Both the position numbers and the translations under genes were made by a program. Below the pieces are notes generated by a model. It saw nothing but the letters and a program-made list of their open reading frames with translations, had not been told where the DNA came from and did not search any database. A stretch of DNA of 39,107 bases from an uncultured Verrucomicrobiales bacterium (GTDB lineage Bacteria; Verrucomicrobiota; Verrucomicrobiia; Verrucomicrobiales; Akkermansiaceae): the NCBI GenBank assembly GCA_937958875.1, contig CALGMJ010000167.1:1-39107 (forward strand), in the 5' to 3' direction. Below are positions 9,657 to 18,719 of the stretch, in pieces; within the stretch, counting starts at the first letter, position 1, and each line of letters starts with the position of its first letter.

Positions 9657-10661
9657 ATGCTGCTCGCCATCGAATCCTCTTGTGACGAAACTGCTGTCGC
9701 CATCATTACTCGCGATGGCCAAAAACCACGGCTGCTGAGCTCACTCATTTCGTCACAAATTGAGATTCACCGCGAATATGGAGGTGTCGTCCCTGAAGTA
9801 GCCTGCCGTAATCATGCTCAGCGAATTCGCCCCCTTGTTGAGCAGGCTCTGCAAGAGGCTGGCATTACCTTAAATGACATCCAGGCCTTCGCCGCCACCC
9901 GTGGCCCTGGCCTCTCTTCTTCATTACTCGTAGGTTTATCGTACGCGAAAGGCTTAGCTACAGCCACTGGTAAGCCATTCTACGGTGTAAATCACATGGA
10001 AGGACATTTACTTTCTCCATTCCTAGAAAGTGAGGAAGAAATTCCCCGCCACCTCGGTCTGGTCGTCTCTGGTGGACACACCCTTCTTATCGAAGTCGAA
10101 GCTTTCCGCCGCTATCGAAAGCTAGGCAGCACCATCGACGATGCTGCCGGCGAAGCCTTTGATAAAGTGGGCCGTATGCTCCAGCTCCCATATCCAGGCG
10201 GACCAGAAATTGAAAAAGCCGCTCGCGAAGGAAACCCCAAAGCCTTCGATTTCCCTCGCGCCATGATCCATGAAGATCATGGTGATGTTTCATTTTCTGG
10301 GCTCAAAACAGCCGTGCTGTATGCCACCCAAAAGCTCGATAATCCTAAAGCACACCTGCCAGATCTGGCAGCCTCTTTTCAAGCCGCAGTTCTGGACACC
10401 CTCGTAAAGAAAACGCTTCGAATGGCTAAAAAACATCATCATGGTCTTATTACCCTCTCTGGCGGAGTCGCTTGCAATAAAGCCCTACAGACGGCGATGA
10501 GCGCGGCATGCCAAACTGAAGGTATTCAGCTACAGCTCACTCCACCTGCACTCACCACCGATAACGCGGCCATGATCGCCTTTACAGGTCTCCTCATGAG
10601 AGAGAAAATCGCCCCTGATCCTTTGACGACCGGCATCAATCCTAACCTTGCCTTAGCCTAG
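9657..10661 (+). CDS. tsaD: tRNA N6-adenosine threonylcarbamoyltransferase TsaD
   Basis: A 334-residue cytoplasmic enzyme of normal family length. It transfers the threonylcarbamoyl group to A37 of ANN-decoding tRNAs, together with TsaB and TsaE, which are not in the window. Visible signatures are ESSCDET at residues 6-12, the metal-binding HMEGH at 113-117, VSGGHT, DDAAGEAFDK, FSGLKTA, LSGGVACN and the closing TTDNAAMIA. The start ATG at 9657 gives the standard MLLAIESSCDETA beginning. There is no Shine-Dalgarno upstream. It is transcribed away from the MFS-acyltransferase gene across a 192-base gap. Confidence 0.97.
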   Translation: MLLAIESSCDETAVAIITRDGQKPRLLSSLISSQIEIHREYGGVVPEVACRNHAQRIRPLVEQALQEAGITLNDIQAFAATRGPGLSSSLLVGLSYAKGLATATGKPFYGVNHMEGHLLSPFLESEEEIPRHLGLVVSGGHTLLIEVEAFRRYRKLGSTIDDAAGEAFDKVGRMLQLPYPGGPEIEKAAREGNPKAFDFPRAMIHEDHGDVSFSGLKTAVLYATQKLDNPKAHLPDLAASFQAAVLDTLVKKTLRMAKKHHHGLITLSGGVACNKALQTAMSAACQTEGIQLQLTPPALTTDNAAMIAFTGLLMREKIAPDPLTTGINPNLALA

Positions 10662-10681
10662 CTCTTTTGACCATGAACTCC

Positions 10682-10701
10682 ATCATCTCCGTGTAGATGA
10701 T
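10682..10701. other. Hairpin in the tsaD-cotH gap
   Basis: ATCATCT and AGATGAT form a perfect 7-bp stem with a 6-base loop, 20 bases after the tsaD stop. No T-run follows, so it is not a classic terminator. It may protect the tsaD mRNA 3' end. Confidence 0.35.
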
Positions 10702-10714
10702 CCATCTTGGCAAA

Positions 10715-10731
10715 AACCATGAATCATGGTT
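10715..10731 (-). terminator. Hairpin with T-run readable on the minus strand
   Basis: AACCATG and CATGGTT form a perfect 7-bp stem with a 3-base loop. Read on the minus strand it is followed by TTTT, as in an intrinsic terminator. No minus-strand gene ends here, so it could block antisense transcription, or the match may be chance. Confidence 0.3.
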
Positions 10732-10786
10732 AACGTATTACATTACTCCAAGTCTCGTAAATCCCCAATGCTTCATCCTTCGTAAC

Positions 10787-13700
10787 ATGCCTTATCTTCT
10801 TATCTGGATTTTCCTTACCATTACTCTGCAAGCAAACGTCGTCATTAATGAGTTTCATTATGATCCAGCGGATGAAACAAGTGCGGAAGAATTTATCGAA
10901 TTACATAACCCCACGAATAGCAGTATTTCGCTTGCTAACTGGTCGGTCAATGACGCCATTTCTTACTCCTTCCCTGCTGACACAGAAATCCCAGCAGGCG
11001 GATATCTTGTGATCTCTGAGGCTCCTGAAGTCATGATGGCTCGCTACGGAGTAGTTTCGCTTGGACCATGGGATGGTGGTCTCAGATCCACTGGAGAACC
11101 GATCGAGCTTCGGGATGGGGCAGGAACGCTCATTGACCGAGTTGACTACGGTGCTGGTTTTCCATGGCCCACAGCTGCCAGAGGAGCAGGCGCATCTTGC
11201 GAATTAATCAATCCCGACCTCGACAATGATCTCGGTGGTTCCTGGAGAAGTTCACTTTTCCCAACCACTGCTAGTCCCAATGCCGGACCTAGCCCAGGGC
11301 AAATCAATGCCTCCTTTTCTACCGTCGCCCCGCCCCAAATCCGGCAGGTAAACCACACCCCAAAGGCGCCCACCTCAAATACCGCCGTGGTGATCTCGGC
11401 GCGAGTTACCGATCCTGATGGAGTCGCTCAGGTGACCCTTCAATACCAGGCTGTCGCCCCAGGTAGCTATCTTGCTCTGGATGACCCCGCTTATAATACA
11501 ACCTGGACTCCGGTCACCATGAATGACAACGGAGTCAATGGCGATGAACTAGCCAATGACGACACCTATACCGCAACGCTTCCCGCCTCTCTCCAAGAAC
11601 ATCGTCACCTCATCCGTTACCGTGTCATCGCAGATGATATGAGCGGCGAGTCGATCACCGTGCCCTACTCGGATGATCAGCAGCAAAATTTCGCCTATTT
11701 TGTCTTCGACCAACTCCCTTCTTACACAGGTTCATTCACCCCTAGCAGCTCTCCTAACACTTTCACCCCTGATCTCATCGATAATTTCCCCATCTATCAA
11801 GTTATTGCTAAGGAACAAGATGTCATCAATTCTCAATACATTTCTGATTTCGATAACGTCCACATGTTCGGCACCTTCGTCTTTGAAGATGAGGTCTACG
11901 ATCATATTGAATTTGAAAATCGAGGAGAATTCTCCACTTACGTTTCTGGAAAGAATAAGTGGCGCATTCACTTCAACCGAGCACGACGATTTACTCCAAA
12001 CGACGACTGGGGCCGCGCTCATGGAGATTCTACCAACACCCTAAACTTCAATGCCTGTGCCTCGCCCTGGGTCCCGATGCACCGAGGGATGGCTGGGATC
12101 GAAGAAGCACTTTCATTTCGCCTCTACGGCCTCGCCGGCAGTCCCTCACCGCGTACTCATTTCTTCTCACTCCGCGTCATCGATGCCGCGGAAGAGACTA
12201 GCTTGGCTAATCAATATGAAGGTGATCTTTGGGGCCTCTACCTCGCGGTGGAGCACCCAAACGGCTCTTTTCTCGACGAACGAAATCTCGCCGATGGTAA
12301 TGTCTATAAAACAGAGAGAGGCGAACCTGACCAAAGAGAGCAAGGCGACACTCAAGTCTCAGATGGGTCCGATTGGAGGGATTTTTTCCGGCGCTCAGCG
12401 AGAGTCAATAACGAGACTTGGTGGCGCAGTAACCTAGATCTTCCTGGATATTATTCTTTCCGCTCCTTGAATCGTTTTTTGGGTAATGTCGATCTCCGAG
12501 AGACAGCCAACCACATGTTCTATCACGAGCCCACAGAAGATAAATGGCATGTCATCCCCTGGGACCTCGATATGATGTTTATAGCTGAGACTCATCAATC
12601 AGGTGTCCTCACTCAAGACAGCTGCTTGCGGATTTCAGTGATAAACACAGAGTTCAAAAATCGTGCTCGCGAAATCCTGGACCTCATGGCCTCTGACTCG
12701 GCTATCGACGGTGGGCAAATCGGCCAACTCATTAATGAGTATGCCGAATTCGTCAACCCTGCCGGACAAGCACTCACTTGGTCAGATCTCGATGCTTACC
12801 ACTGGAATCATCACCCTCGTACGAACGGCACCTTAGGTGTAACTTCTGGTCAGAGAAACCATCTCGGTAACTTTTTTCAAACCCCTTATGAAGATGTCCG
12901 TATTGGAGGAAGCTACGACCGGATCCTCAGCTCCCCGGACCACGAAGGCTTTGTCGACTACATGTTAACATACACTACCGATAATTTCACCGGGGGCACT
13001 TGGCGTCCTGGCAATGGTGTTCCAGCTGGTTACGGTTACGAATATCTCGCACGAGAAGCCACAGATAATGAAATTCCTGAGACACCGAATGCGACCTACA
13101 CCGGCCCAGCAAATTTCCCAGTCGATAACCTTACCTTTTCGTCGAACTCTTTCATGGATCAAAACGATCCCACCAGCTTTGGGAAAATCCGCTGGCGTGT
13201 CGCTCGCATCTCAGCTCCCGGACTGGCTGGTTATCGTGCAGACCGTCCTCGTATCTATGAACTAGAGACTCTTTTCTCAGAAGAAAGTGAGACTTTTAAC
13301 TCTAGCTACACCTTCCCCGCTGATATCTGCACTCCTGGCTTCGTCTATCGAGTCAGAGTCCAGCATGAGGATAACACCGGACGCACAAGTCATTGGTCTC
13401 CCCCTGTTCAATTCATTGCAGGAGAGCCGGATCTTTCTGGCCTACGAGATAACCTTGTCATCTCCGAAATCATGGATCACCCGCCAAACCCAACTGGCCC
13501 GGAACTGAGGGTGAGTGACAATGACGATGATTTTGAATTTATCGAGCTAGCTAACATCTCGACTAGTCAAACGCTCGACCTCAGCGCCATTTCCTTCACC
13601 GATGGCATTGGCTTTAACTTTGGCGAAAGTGATTTTACCGAGCTCGCTCCCGGAGAGCATGTCCTCCTAGTAAGAGATCTCACTGCATTTGAAACCCGTT

Positions 13701-14383
13701 ACGGAGCTAACCTTCCCGTCGCAGGAGAATACTCAGGAGCACTGAGCAATAGTATGGATGAACTCACCCTATCCTTTAGTGAAAACACCACCCTGATCAA
13801 CCTCACCTATACCGACGAAAGCCCTTGGCCAGAGGTAGCAGATGGTGATGGTCCTTCACTCATTCTTCTAAATCCTGATCAAGCCCCCGATCATAGCGTC
13901 GCATCAAACTGGGGCACCAGCAACCTCGTAGGCGGCACTCCCGGATTACCAGAAGACGCCATCGGCTTCTACAACGCATGGCTATCAAGCCATTTCACCG
14001 CTACCGAACAGGAAGATATTGGCTTAGTTGGTTTAAATTCAGATCCAGATGGTGACGGACTGGTCAACCTGATGGAACTTGCCCTTGGAGCTAACCCAAA
14101 TGCTCAGAGTCCCGAACCGCTAATTAGGGGATTCTTAACAAGCGAAGGAGGAGACGATTATCCAGCCTTAAGTTTTGCGCGACTCACCGGAAGCTCAGAC
14201 GTCGCATATTTCGTCCAGACCAGCACGACTCTACAGAATTGGAGCACTCTCGCTGGCACCACTACTTCTGTTATAAACAATGGCAATGGCACTGAAACCG
14301 TGACTATCCGCTCGAATCAACCTGTCGCCAATGCGAGAGAGTTTCTTCGCCTGATGGTCAGACTTACTGAGAATAATGAGTAA
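10787..14383 (+). CDS. Secreted CotH-kinase-like protein with two lamin-tail domains
   Basis: About 1,198 residues. The ATG at 10787 was chosen because it opens a signal peptide (MPYLLIWIFLTITLQA) directly followed by a lamin-tail domain (VVINEFHYDP, residues ~18-130). An upstream in-frame ATG at 10697 would bury the signal peptide. A Big/Ig-like region follows at ~200-320. The CotH part is at ~330-650, with LYLAVEHPNG, NLADGNVYKTE and HVIPWDLDMMF; Asp593 and Asp595 fit the catalytic metal-binding site. A second lamin-tail domain is at ~910-1050, and the tail (GDGLVNLMELALG, about 1090-1195) is a calcium-loop-like motif followed by a beta domain. CotH proteins are atypical protein kinases. 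The target is unknown. Large proteins of this design are frequent in Verrucomicrobiota and Planctomycetota. Confidence 0.88.
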   Translation: MPYLLIWIFLTITLQANVVINEFHYDPADETSAEEFIELHNPTNSSISLANWSVNDAISYSFPADTEIPAGGYLVISEAPEVMMARYGVVSLGPWDGGLRSTGEPIELRDGAGTLIDRVDYGAGFPWPTAARGAGASCELINPDLDNDLGGSWRSSLFPTTASPNAGPSPGQINASFSTVAPPQIRQVNHTPKAPTSNTAVVISARVTDPDGVAQVTLQYQAVAPGSYLALDDPAYNTTWTPVTMNDNGVNGDELANDDTYTATLPASLQEHRHLIRYRVIADDMSGESITVPYSDDQQQNFAYFVFDQLPSYTGSFTPSSSPNTFTPDLIDNFPIYQVIAKEQDVINSQYISDFDNVHMFGTFVFEDEVYDHIEFENRGEFSTYVSGKNKWRIHFNRARRFTPNDDWGRAHGDSTNTLNFNACASPWVPMHRGMAGIEEALSFRLYGLAGSPSPRTHFFSLRVIDAAEETSLANQYEGDLWGLYLAVEHPNGSFLDERNLADGNVYKTERGEPDQREQGDTQVSDGSDWRDFFRRSARVNNETWWRSNLDLPGYYSFRSLNRFLGNVDLRETANHMFYHEPTEDKWHVIPWDLDMMFIAETHQSGVLTQDSCLRISVINTEFKNRAREILDLMASDSAIDGGQIGQLINEYAEFVNPAGQALTWSDLDAYHWNHHPRTNGTLGVTSGQRNHLGNFFQTPYEDVRIGGSYDRILSSPDHEGFVDYMLTYTTDNFTGGTWRPGNGVPAGYGYEYLAREATDNEIPETPNATYTGPANFPVDNLTFSSNSFMDQNDPTSFGKIRWRVARISAPGLAGYRADRPRIYELETLFSEESETFNSSYTFPADICTPGFVYRVRVQHEDNTGRTSHWSPPVQFIAGEPDLSGLRDNLVISEIMDHPPNPTGPELRVSDNDDDFEFIELANISTSQTLDLSAISFTDGIGFNFGESDFTELAPGEHVLLVRDLTAFETRYGANLPVAGEYSGALSNSMDELTLSFSENTTLINLTYTDESPWPEVADGDGPSLILLNPDQAPDHSVASNWGTSNLVGGTPGLPEDAIGFYNAWLSSHFTATEQEDIGLVGLNSDPDGDGLVNLMELALGANPNAQSPEPLIRGFLTSEGGDDYPALSFARLTGSSDVAYFVQTSTTLQNWSTLAGTTTSVINNGNGTETVTIRSNQPVANAREFLRLMVRLTENNE

Positions 14384-14445
14384 GCAAAAATCGATGCCCT
14401 ATTATTTCATTTCACAATCGAGGGGGGTGATTACATTTCTCCCTC

Positions 14446-16896
14446 ATGCGAATTGCTGCCCTGTTTTTCTGTCTCGCCATGATTCTCCATGGCCAAACCA
14501 GGAAATCCTTTAACTCAAACTGGACCTTTCATAATTCGGAAGCTGAAGGAGCTGAACAAACGAGCTTTGACGACTCCCAATGGCGGAAACTAGACCTACC
14601 TCATGATTGGGCAATTGAGGGCCCCTTCGATGTTAAATATAACGCCCGCTCCGGAGGGCTTCCGTTTCACGGAACCGGTTGGTATCGTAAAACCTTTAAC
14701 GCACCTAAATCTTGGCAAGGGAAACGGGTCGCCATCACTTTCGATGGAGCGATGTACGATGCCCACGTCTGGATTAATGGTGTCTTTCTTGGAAATCGCC
14801 CTTTTGGCTATATGGGCTTCCAATACGAACTCTCTCCACATCTAAAAATTGGTGAAAAAAACACCATCGCCGTTCGACTACGCCCAGAAGATTTAAGCTC
14901 TCGTTGGTATCCCGGCGCAGGCCTCTACCGTAACACTTGGCTCCGGGTATCAGATTCTCTTCACCTCCCTCTCTGGAGCACCTTTATCAAGACTCCTCTC
15001 GTTGAAGATCAGAAGGCCGAAGCCGTGGCTCGTGTCGACATCAAAAATAACAGCGGACACACTCGCCACTTCTCCATTGTCCAACATCTCTTCGATGACG
15101 AAGGAAAAGAAATCGCTCACGCTATTCAGACCCGTAAAATCCAAGCTCACAGCGCTCTCACACATAGCTCTGACTTCGAAATTCCAAATCCTCGCCGCTG
15201 GGATCTCGACACCCCACGACTCTACTCCCTGAAAACGTTCCTCCTGGAAAACGGTAAACTTTTAGACCAAGGAGAAACCCACTTTGGCCTACGCACGGTA
15301 GAATACATTGCAGGCAAAGGACTTTATCTGAACGGTAAGGCTGTCGAAATCAATGGAGTCTGCATGCACCATGACCTCGGCCCTCTCGGAGCGGCGGTCA
15401 ACCGTCGCGCCACCGAGCGCCAACTGGAGATTATGAAATCCATGGGCGTCAACTCCATCCGCACTGCCCATAACCCACCTTCTCCTGAGCAACTCGAATT
15501 CTGTGATAAACTCGGGATCCTCGTTCAGGTTGAAGCCTTTGACTGTTGGCAGATGCCAAAAATCCCGAACGGGTATAACAAGTATTTCGACGAATGGCAT
15601 GAGACTGACCTCAGAGACATGATCCGCCGTGATCGGAATCATCCTTCCGTCATCATGTGGTCTATTGGAAACGAGATCCTCGAGCAGGGCAAAAAAGATG
15701 GCTGGAAACTCGCCCGTCGACTCCACCGTATCTGTAAAGATGAAGATCCGACCCGCCTCACCTCGGCTGGCTTTAACTTCTACCCCGCTAGCGTCATCAA
15801 TGGTCTTGCCGCCGAAGTCGACATTCCCGGCTTCAACTATAAGCCCCTTTCGTACGAGAAAACTCTGAGCCAATTTCCCGACTGGCATATCCTAGCCTCA
15901 GAAACATCCTCCTGCACCAGCTCACGAGGAGTCTATCACCTCCCCATCGAAAAATATAAAACTTACACCGATAACCAGGTCACTTCCTACGACCTCATCG
16001 GGCCCGTCTGGGCTTACCCTCCGGACATCGAATTCATGGCTTTGAAAAAAAGCCCTGCCGTCCTTGGCGAATACGTCTGGACTGGCTTCGACTATCTCGG
16101 AGAACCCACCCCATATGGAGGTCGTGATAACTCCACGAACGGATATTGGAATGACGACTGGCCCTCACGGAGTGCCTACTTCGGCACCGTTGATCTCTGC
16201 GGCCTCCCAAAGGACCGCTTCTTCCTCTATCAGAGCCAGTGGACTACCAAACCAATGGTTCACCTCCTCCCACACTGGAACTGGCAAAAAGGCATCATCC
16301 CTGTCTACGCATACACCAATACCGAAGAGGCTGAACTCTTCCTCAATGGTAAGTCACTGGGGCGGAAAAAGAAAGGCATCGATAAAGCCGATGTCATTGT
16401 GAACTTCAATAAGTGGCCTGGCCAAAAAGAAGGAAAACCTGAGAAGTATGATTCCCCGTATCGTCTCCGTTGGGACATCCCTTACGAGCCCGGCGAACTC
16501 AAAGTCATCGCCTATCGTGAGGGAAAACCCGTGGCCGAAAAAATCCACCGGACAGCTTCAGCGCCGGCCAAAATTGCGCTCACTCCTGATCGCACTAGAA
16601 TATCGAGCCTAGACAATGACCTCAGCTTCATCACCGTGGCCATTCAGGATGAAAATGGAACCGTTTGCCCTCGCGCAGATAACCTCGTCCATTTTGAAAT
16701 TGAAGGTCCCGGCGAAATCGTCGCGGTTGGTAATGGTAATGCCGCAAGTGTGGAAAGCTTCCTGACGAACCATCGCCAAGCTTTCTCCGGCCTCTGTATG
16801 GTCATAGTCAAAGGAACTGGAGATTTCACCCTTGTAGCAAAGAGTCAAAACCTCGCTGAAGCCCGCACTCAAATCAGCATCATTCCAACGAAATAA
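14446..16896 (+). CDS. Secreted glycoside hydrolase family 2 beta-galactosidase-like enzyme
   Basis: An 816-residue protein with a signal peptide (MRIAALFFCLAMILHGQ). The GH2 sugar-binding domain is at ~20-170 (LPHDWAIEGPFD, GWYRKTF, DGAMYDAHVWING), followed by the immunoglobulin-like domain and a TIM barrel (HNPPSPEQLEFCDKLGI). The acid/base glutamate is Glu410 in WSIGNE. The nucleophile is probably Glu486 in LASETSS. The C-terminal ~230 residues look like the DUF4982 domain and an Ig-like domain of this GH2 subgroup. The enzyme likely releases galactose or related sugars from polysaccharides outside the cytoplasm. The gene starts 62 bases after the CotH gene and may be cotranscribed with it. 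Exact substrate specificity cannot be read from sequence. Confidence 0.92.
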   Translation: MRIAALFFCLAMILHGQTRKSFNSNWTFHNSEAEGAEQTSFDDSQWRKLDLPHDWAIEGPFDVKYNARSGGLPFHGTGWYRKTFNAPKSWQGKRVAITFDGAMYDAHVWINGVFLGNRPFGYMGFQYELSPHLKIGEKNTIAVRLRPEDLSSRWYPGAGLYRNTWLRVSDSLHLPLWSTFIKTPLVEDQKAEAVARVDIKNNSGHTRHFSIVQHLFDDEGKEIAHAIQTRKIQAHSALTHSSDFEIPNPRRWDLDTPRLYSLKTFLLENGKLLDQGETHFGLRTVEYIAGKGLYLNGKAVEINGVCMHHDLGPLGAAVNRRATERQLEIMKSMGVNSIRTAHNPPSPEQLEFCDKLGILVQVEAFDCWQMPKIPNGYNKYFDEWHETDLRDMIRRDRNHPSVIMWSIGNEILEQGKKDGWKLARRLHRICKDEDPTRLTSAGFNFYPASVINGLAAEVDIPGFNYKPLSYEKTLSQFPDWHILASETSSCTSSRGVYHLPIEKYKTYTDNQVTSYDLIGPVWAYPPDIEFMALKKSPAVLGEYVWTGFDYLGEPTPYGGRDNSTNGYWNDDWPSRSAYFGTVDLCGLPKDRFFLYQSQWTTKPMVHLLPHWNWQKGIIPVYAYTNTEEAELFLNGKSLGRKKKGIDKADVIVNFNKWPGQKEGKPEKYDSPYRLRWDIPYEPGELKVIAYREGKPVAEKIHRTASAPAKIALTPDRTRISSLDNDLSFITVAIQDENGTVCPRADNLVHFEIEGPGEIVAVGNGNAASVESFLTNHRQAFSGLCMVIVKGTGDFTLVAKSQNLAEARTQISIIPTK

Positions 16897-16933
16897 TCAC
16901 GGCCTTCTCGATACCAATACGAGCCACCTTTCT

Positions 16934-16960
16934 CGCTCAAGCCGGCTTCCGGCTTGAGCG
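16934..16960. terminator. Perfect 12-bp hairpin, probable bidirectional terminator between GH2 and trpD
   Basis: CGCTCAAGCCGG (16934-16945) pairs perfectly with CCGGCTTGAGCG (16949-16960) around a CTT loop. It lies 38 bases after the GH2 stop. On the plus strand AATTTCGTTT follows. It overlaps the last codons and the stop of trpD, so the trpD mRNA ends in the same hairpin. The weak T-run lowers certainty. Confidence 0.65.
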
Positions 16961-18019
16961 AATTTCGTTTCCTTCGGAAACCGCAAACTGCTGAAGCTTC
17001 ACGAGACGATCCATGGCCGCACCTGAGTCAATCAACTGCTGTGCCATGGTGAGACCTTCGCCCATACTATCAACAAGCCCGGCACAGGCGATGGCAGCGG
17101 CGGCATTGAGAGCCACCATATCCCGCTTCGGCCCACGATCTTTTCCATTAAGAATTGATTTTAAGATCTCCGCATTTTCCTGTGCATCACCTCCGGTGAG
17201 ATCTGAAAGCTCCGCATGAGCGAGCCCAAAATCACGAGGACGGATCTCCTCATCAACAAGCTGTTGGAAGCTGCCTGATTTACAAATCCGAGTTGATCCC
17301 ATGAGGCTGACTTCGTCCACTACTCTGCCATCTGCAGTCATGCCATTCACCGCCCAGGCACTGTCTCGCCCAAGGCGTTGAAGAATATCAGCAAAGACCG
17401 GACAAAGATTTTTCTCAAAAACTCCCACCAGTTGGCACTCAGGGCGAGCTGGGTTCAGAAGCGGCCCAATTAGATTAAAAATGGTCCGAATCCCACGCTC
17501 AGCGAGTGCCTTTCTTACGGGCACCACCGCTTTAAATGCTGGGTGATACCGAGGAGCAAAGAGGAATCCCACTCCAGCCTCAGAAAGGCATTCGCCCACT
17601 TTCTCCGAAGGAAGTTCGAGATTAATCCCAAGCGCTTCGAGCACATCAGCGCCTCCACTCTTGGAAGTAATTCCGCGGTTCCCGTGCTTCACGACAATTG
17701 CTCCCGCAGCGGCCACGACAAACATGCAAGTCGTGGAAACATTAAAGAGATCAAGCTTATCACCGCCAGTTCCACAAACATCGATAGTAGGCCCCTCAAA
17801 GCTCCAATCAAGAAATGCAGGCTGCACCGCCCTCTCTAAAAAGACTGAAACAAATTCGGCAATTTCAGCAGCAGTTTCCCCTTTATTCGACAGCGATTCT
17901 AGGAGACGTGCCTTTTTTTCCAAACTCGCAGATTCATCAAGCAGAAATTCAGCAGCGACTGTGACTTCGCGAGGATCAAGATCCTCTCCATTGTCCAAGT
18001 GGCGGATCATAGCGTCCAT
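16937..18019 (-). CDS. trpD: Anthranilate phosphoribosyltransferase
   Basis: A 360-residue enzyme joining anthranilate to PRPP in tryptophan synthesis. The phosphoribosyl-binding loop CGTGGDKLDLFNVST is at residues 82-96 and KHGNRG at 111-116, followed by SKSGGADVLEALG. RTIFNLIGPLLNP is the anthranilate-side motif, and DEVSLMGSTRI is the late conserved block. It stands alone here: no other trp gene is in the window. The ATG at 18019 gives the normal family N-terminus. Its last codons and stop are part of a perfect hairpin. Confidence 0.96.
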   Translation of the reverse strand: MDAMIRHLDNGEDLDPREVTVAAEFLLDESASLEKKARLLESLSNKGETAAEIAEFVSVFLERAVQPAFLDWSFEGPTIDVCGTGGDKLDLFNVSTTCMFVVAAAGAIVVKHGNRGITSKSGGADVLEALGINLELPSEKVGECLSEAGVGFLFAPRYHPAFKAVVPVRKALAERGIRTIFNLIGPLLNPARPECQLVGVFEKNLCPVFADILQRLGRDSAWAVNGMTADGRVVDEVSLMGSTRICKSGSFQQLVDEEIRPRDFGLAHAELSDLTGGDAQENAEILKSILNGKDRGPKRDMVALNAAAAIACAGLVDSMGEGLTMAQQLIDSGAAMDRLVKLQQFAVSEGNEIRSSRKPA

Positions 18020-18090
18020 AAGTTTAGATTACCACGGCTGGGGACTCTGAGCCTAGACAAAGTTCTCGCTCATGCTTAAGTTTTCTTGGC

Positions 18091-18594
18091 ATGGATAAGG
18101 AATTCCTCACTAACCCATTCACTCTGGGACTCGCTCTCGGTCTTTTAATTGCTTTCTTTACTTGGAAGTCTGGTTTCGCAGCAAAGCGGAATATTAAAAA
18201 AGAAAACAAGCGCCTCCAAGGCGAACACAACGAACTCCAGCAACACCTCAATACTCAGCTCAAAGTTAACGCAGAAGGAAATGACACACTGCAGAAGAAG
18301 CTCGAGGAACTGCGGGAGCAGAATGAAAATTTACGGGTAAATATTTCCACCCTTCAGAACAAGCCTGGCCGTGCTGAAATCCGTCAGCTTCAGATCATGG
18401 AAAATTCCGTCGCCCTCATGCGAGAACAAGCACCAGGTTTTGCTCAGGCATGGGAACGTGCAATGCAACAGGCTGAGGCTGATCACACCGCCGCCGAAGG
18501 TGGACTCAAAAAGCTGGTCCAAAAAGTTCTCCCCCGCATCAACACCGCTCAGCCCGAAGAAACTGAAGAAGAAACCCCTAAGAAATCTTCTTAA
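18091..18594 (+). CDS. Small membrane-anchored coiled-coil protein
   Basis: A 167-residue protein with one N-terminal transmembrane helix (residues ~8-28, LTNPFTLGLALGLLIAFF). A long heptad-rich helix follows at ~35-90, rich in Glu, Lys, Leu and Gln, which should form a coiled coil. The C-terminal tail is acidic then basic (EETEEETPKKSS). No enzyme motif is present. It is read away from trpD and could share a promoter region with it in the 71-base gap. I do not recognise the family. It may be an anchor or scaffold, but no function is claimed. Confidence 0.75.
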   Translation: MDKEFLTNPFTLGLALGLLIAFFTWKSGFAAKRNIKKENKRLQGEHNELQQHLNTQLKVNAEGNDTLQKKLEELREQNENLRVNISTLQNKPGRAEIRQLQIMENSVALMREQAPGFAQAWERAMQQAEADHTAAEGGLKKLVQKVLPRINTAQPEETEEETPKKSS

Positions 18595-18648
18595 AAAGAC
18601 TCCCCTTCTCATCATCACTATTGGCTATCATTCCATAGTGGAGCGAGC

Positions 18649-18705
18649 TTGACCCGATAGGTCAGGAATTCATAGTTGCGTGAAGCACACCAACACAGGG
18701 TGCTT
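18649..18705 (+). promoter_or_regulatory. Putative promoter and leader hairpin of the fadL-like gene
   Basis: TTGACC at 18649-18654 is followed 16 bases later by CATAGT, a plausible -35/-10 pair. Downstream, AAGCAC (18683-18688) and GTGCTT (18700-18705) form a 6-bp stem in the untranslated leader, ending 14 bases before the ATG. Seen by eye only. Confidence 0.35.
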
Positions 18706-18719
18706 ATCATCAATCGCAC

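Noticed and set aside
15289-15888. 199-codon open frame on the minus strand inside the GH2 gene
   Set aside because: It is a shadow of the C-biased GH2 codons; the GH2 frame has all catalytic motifs.
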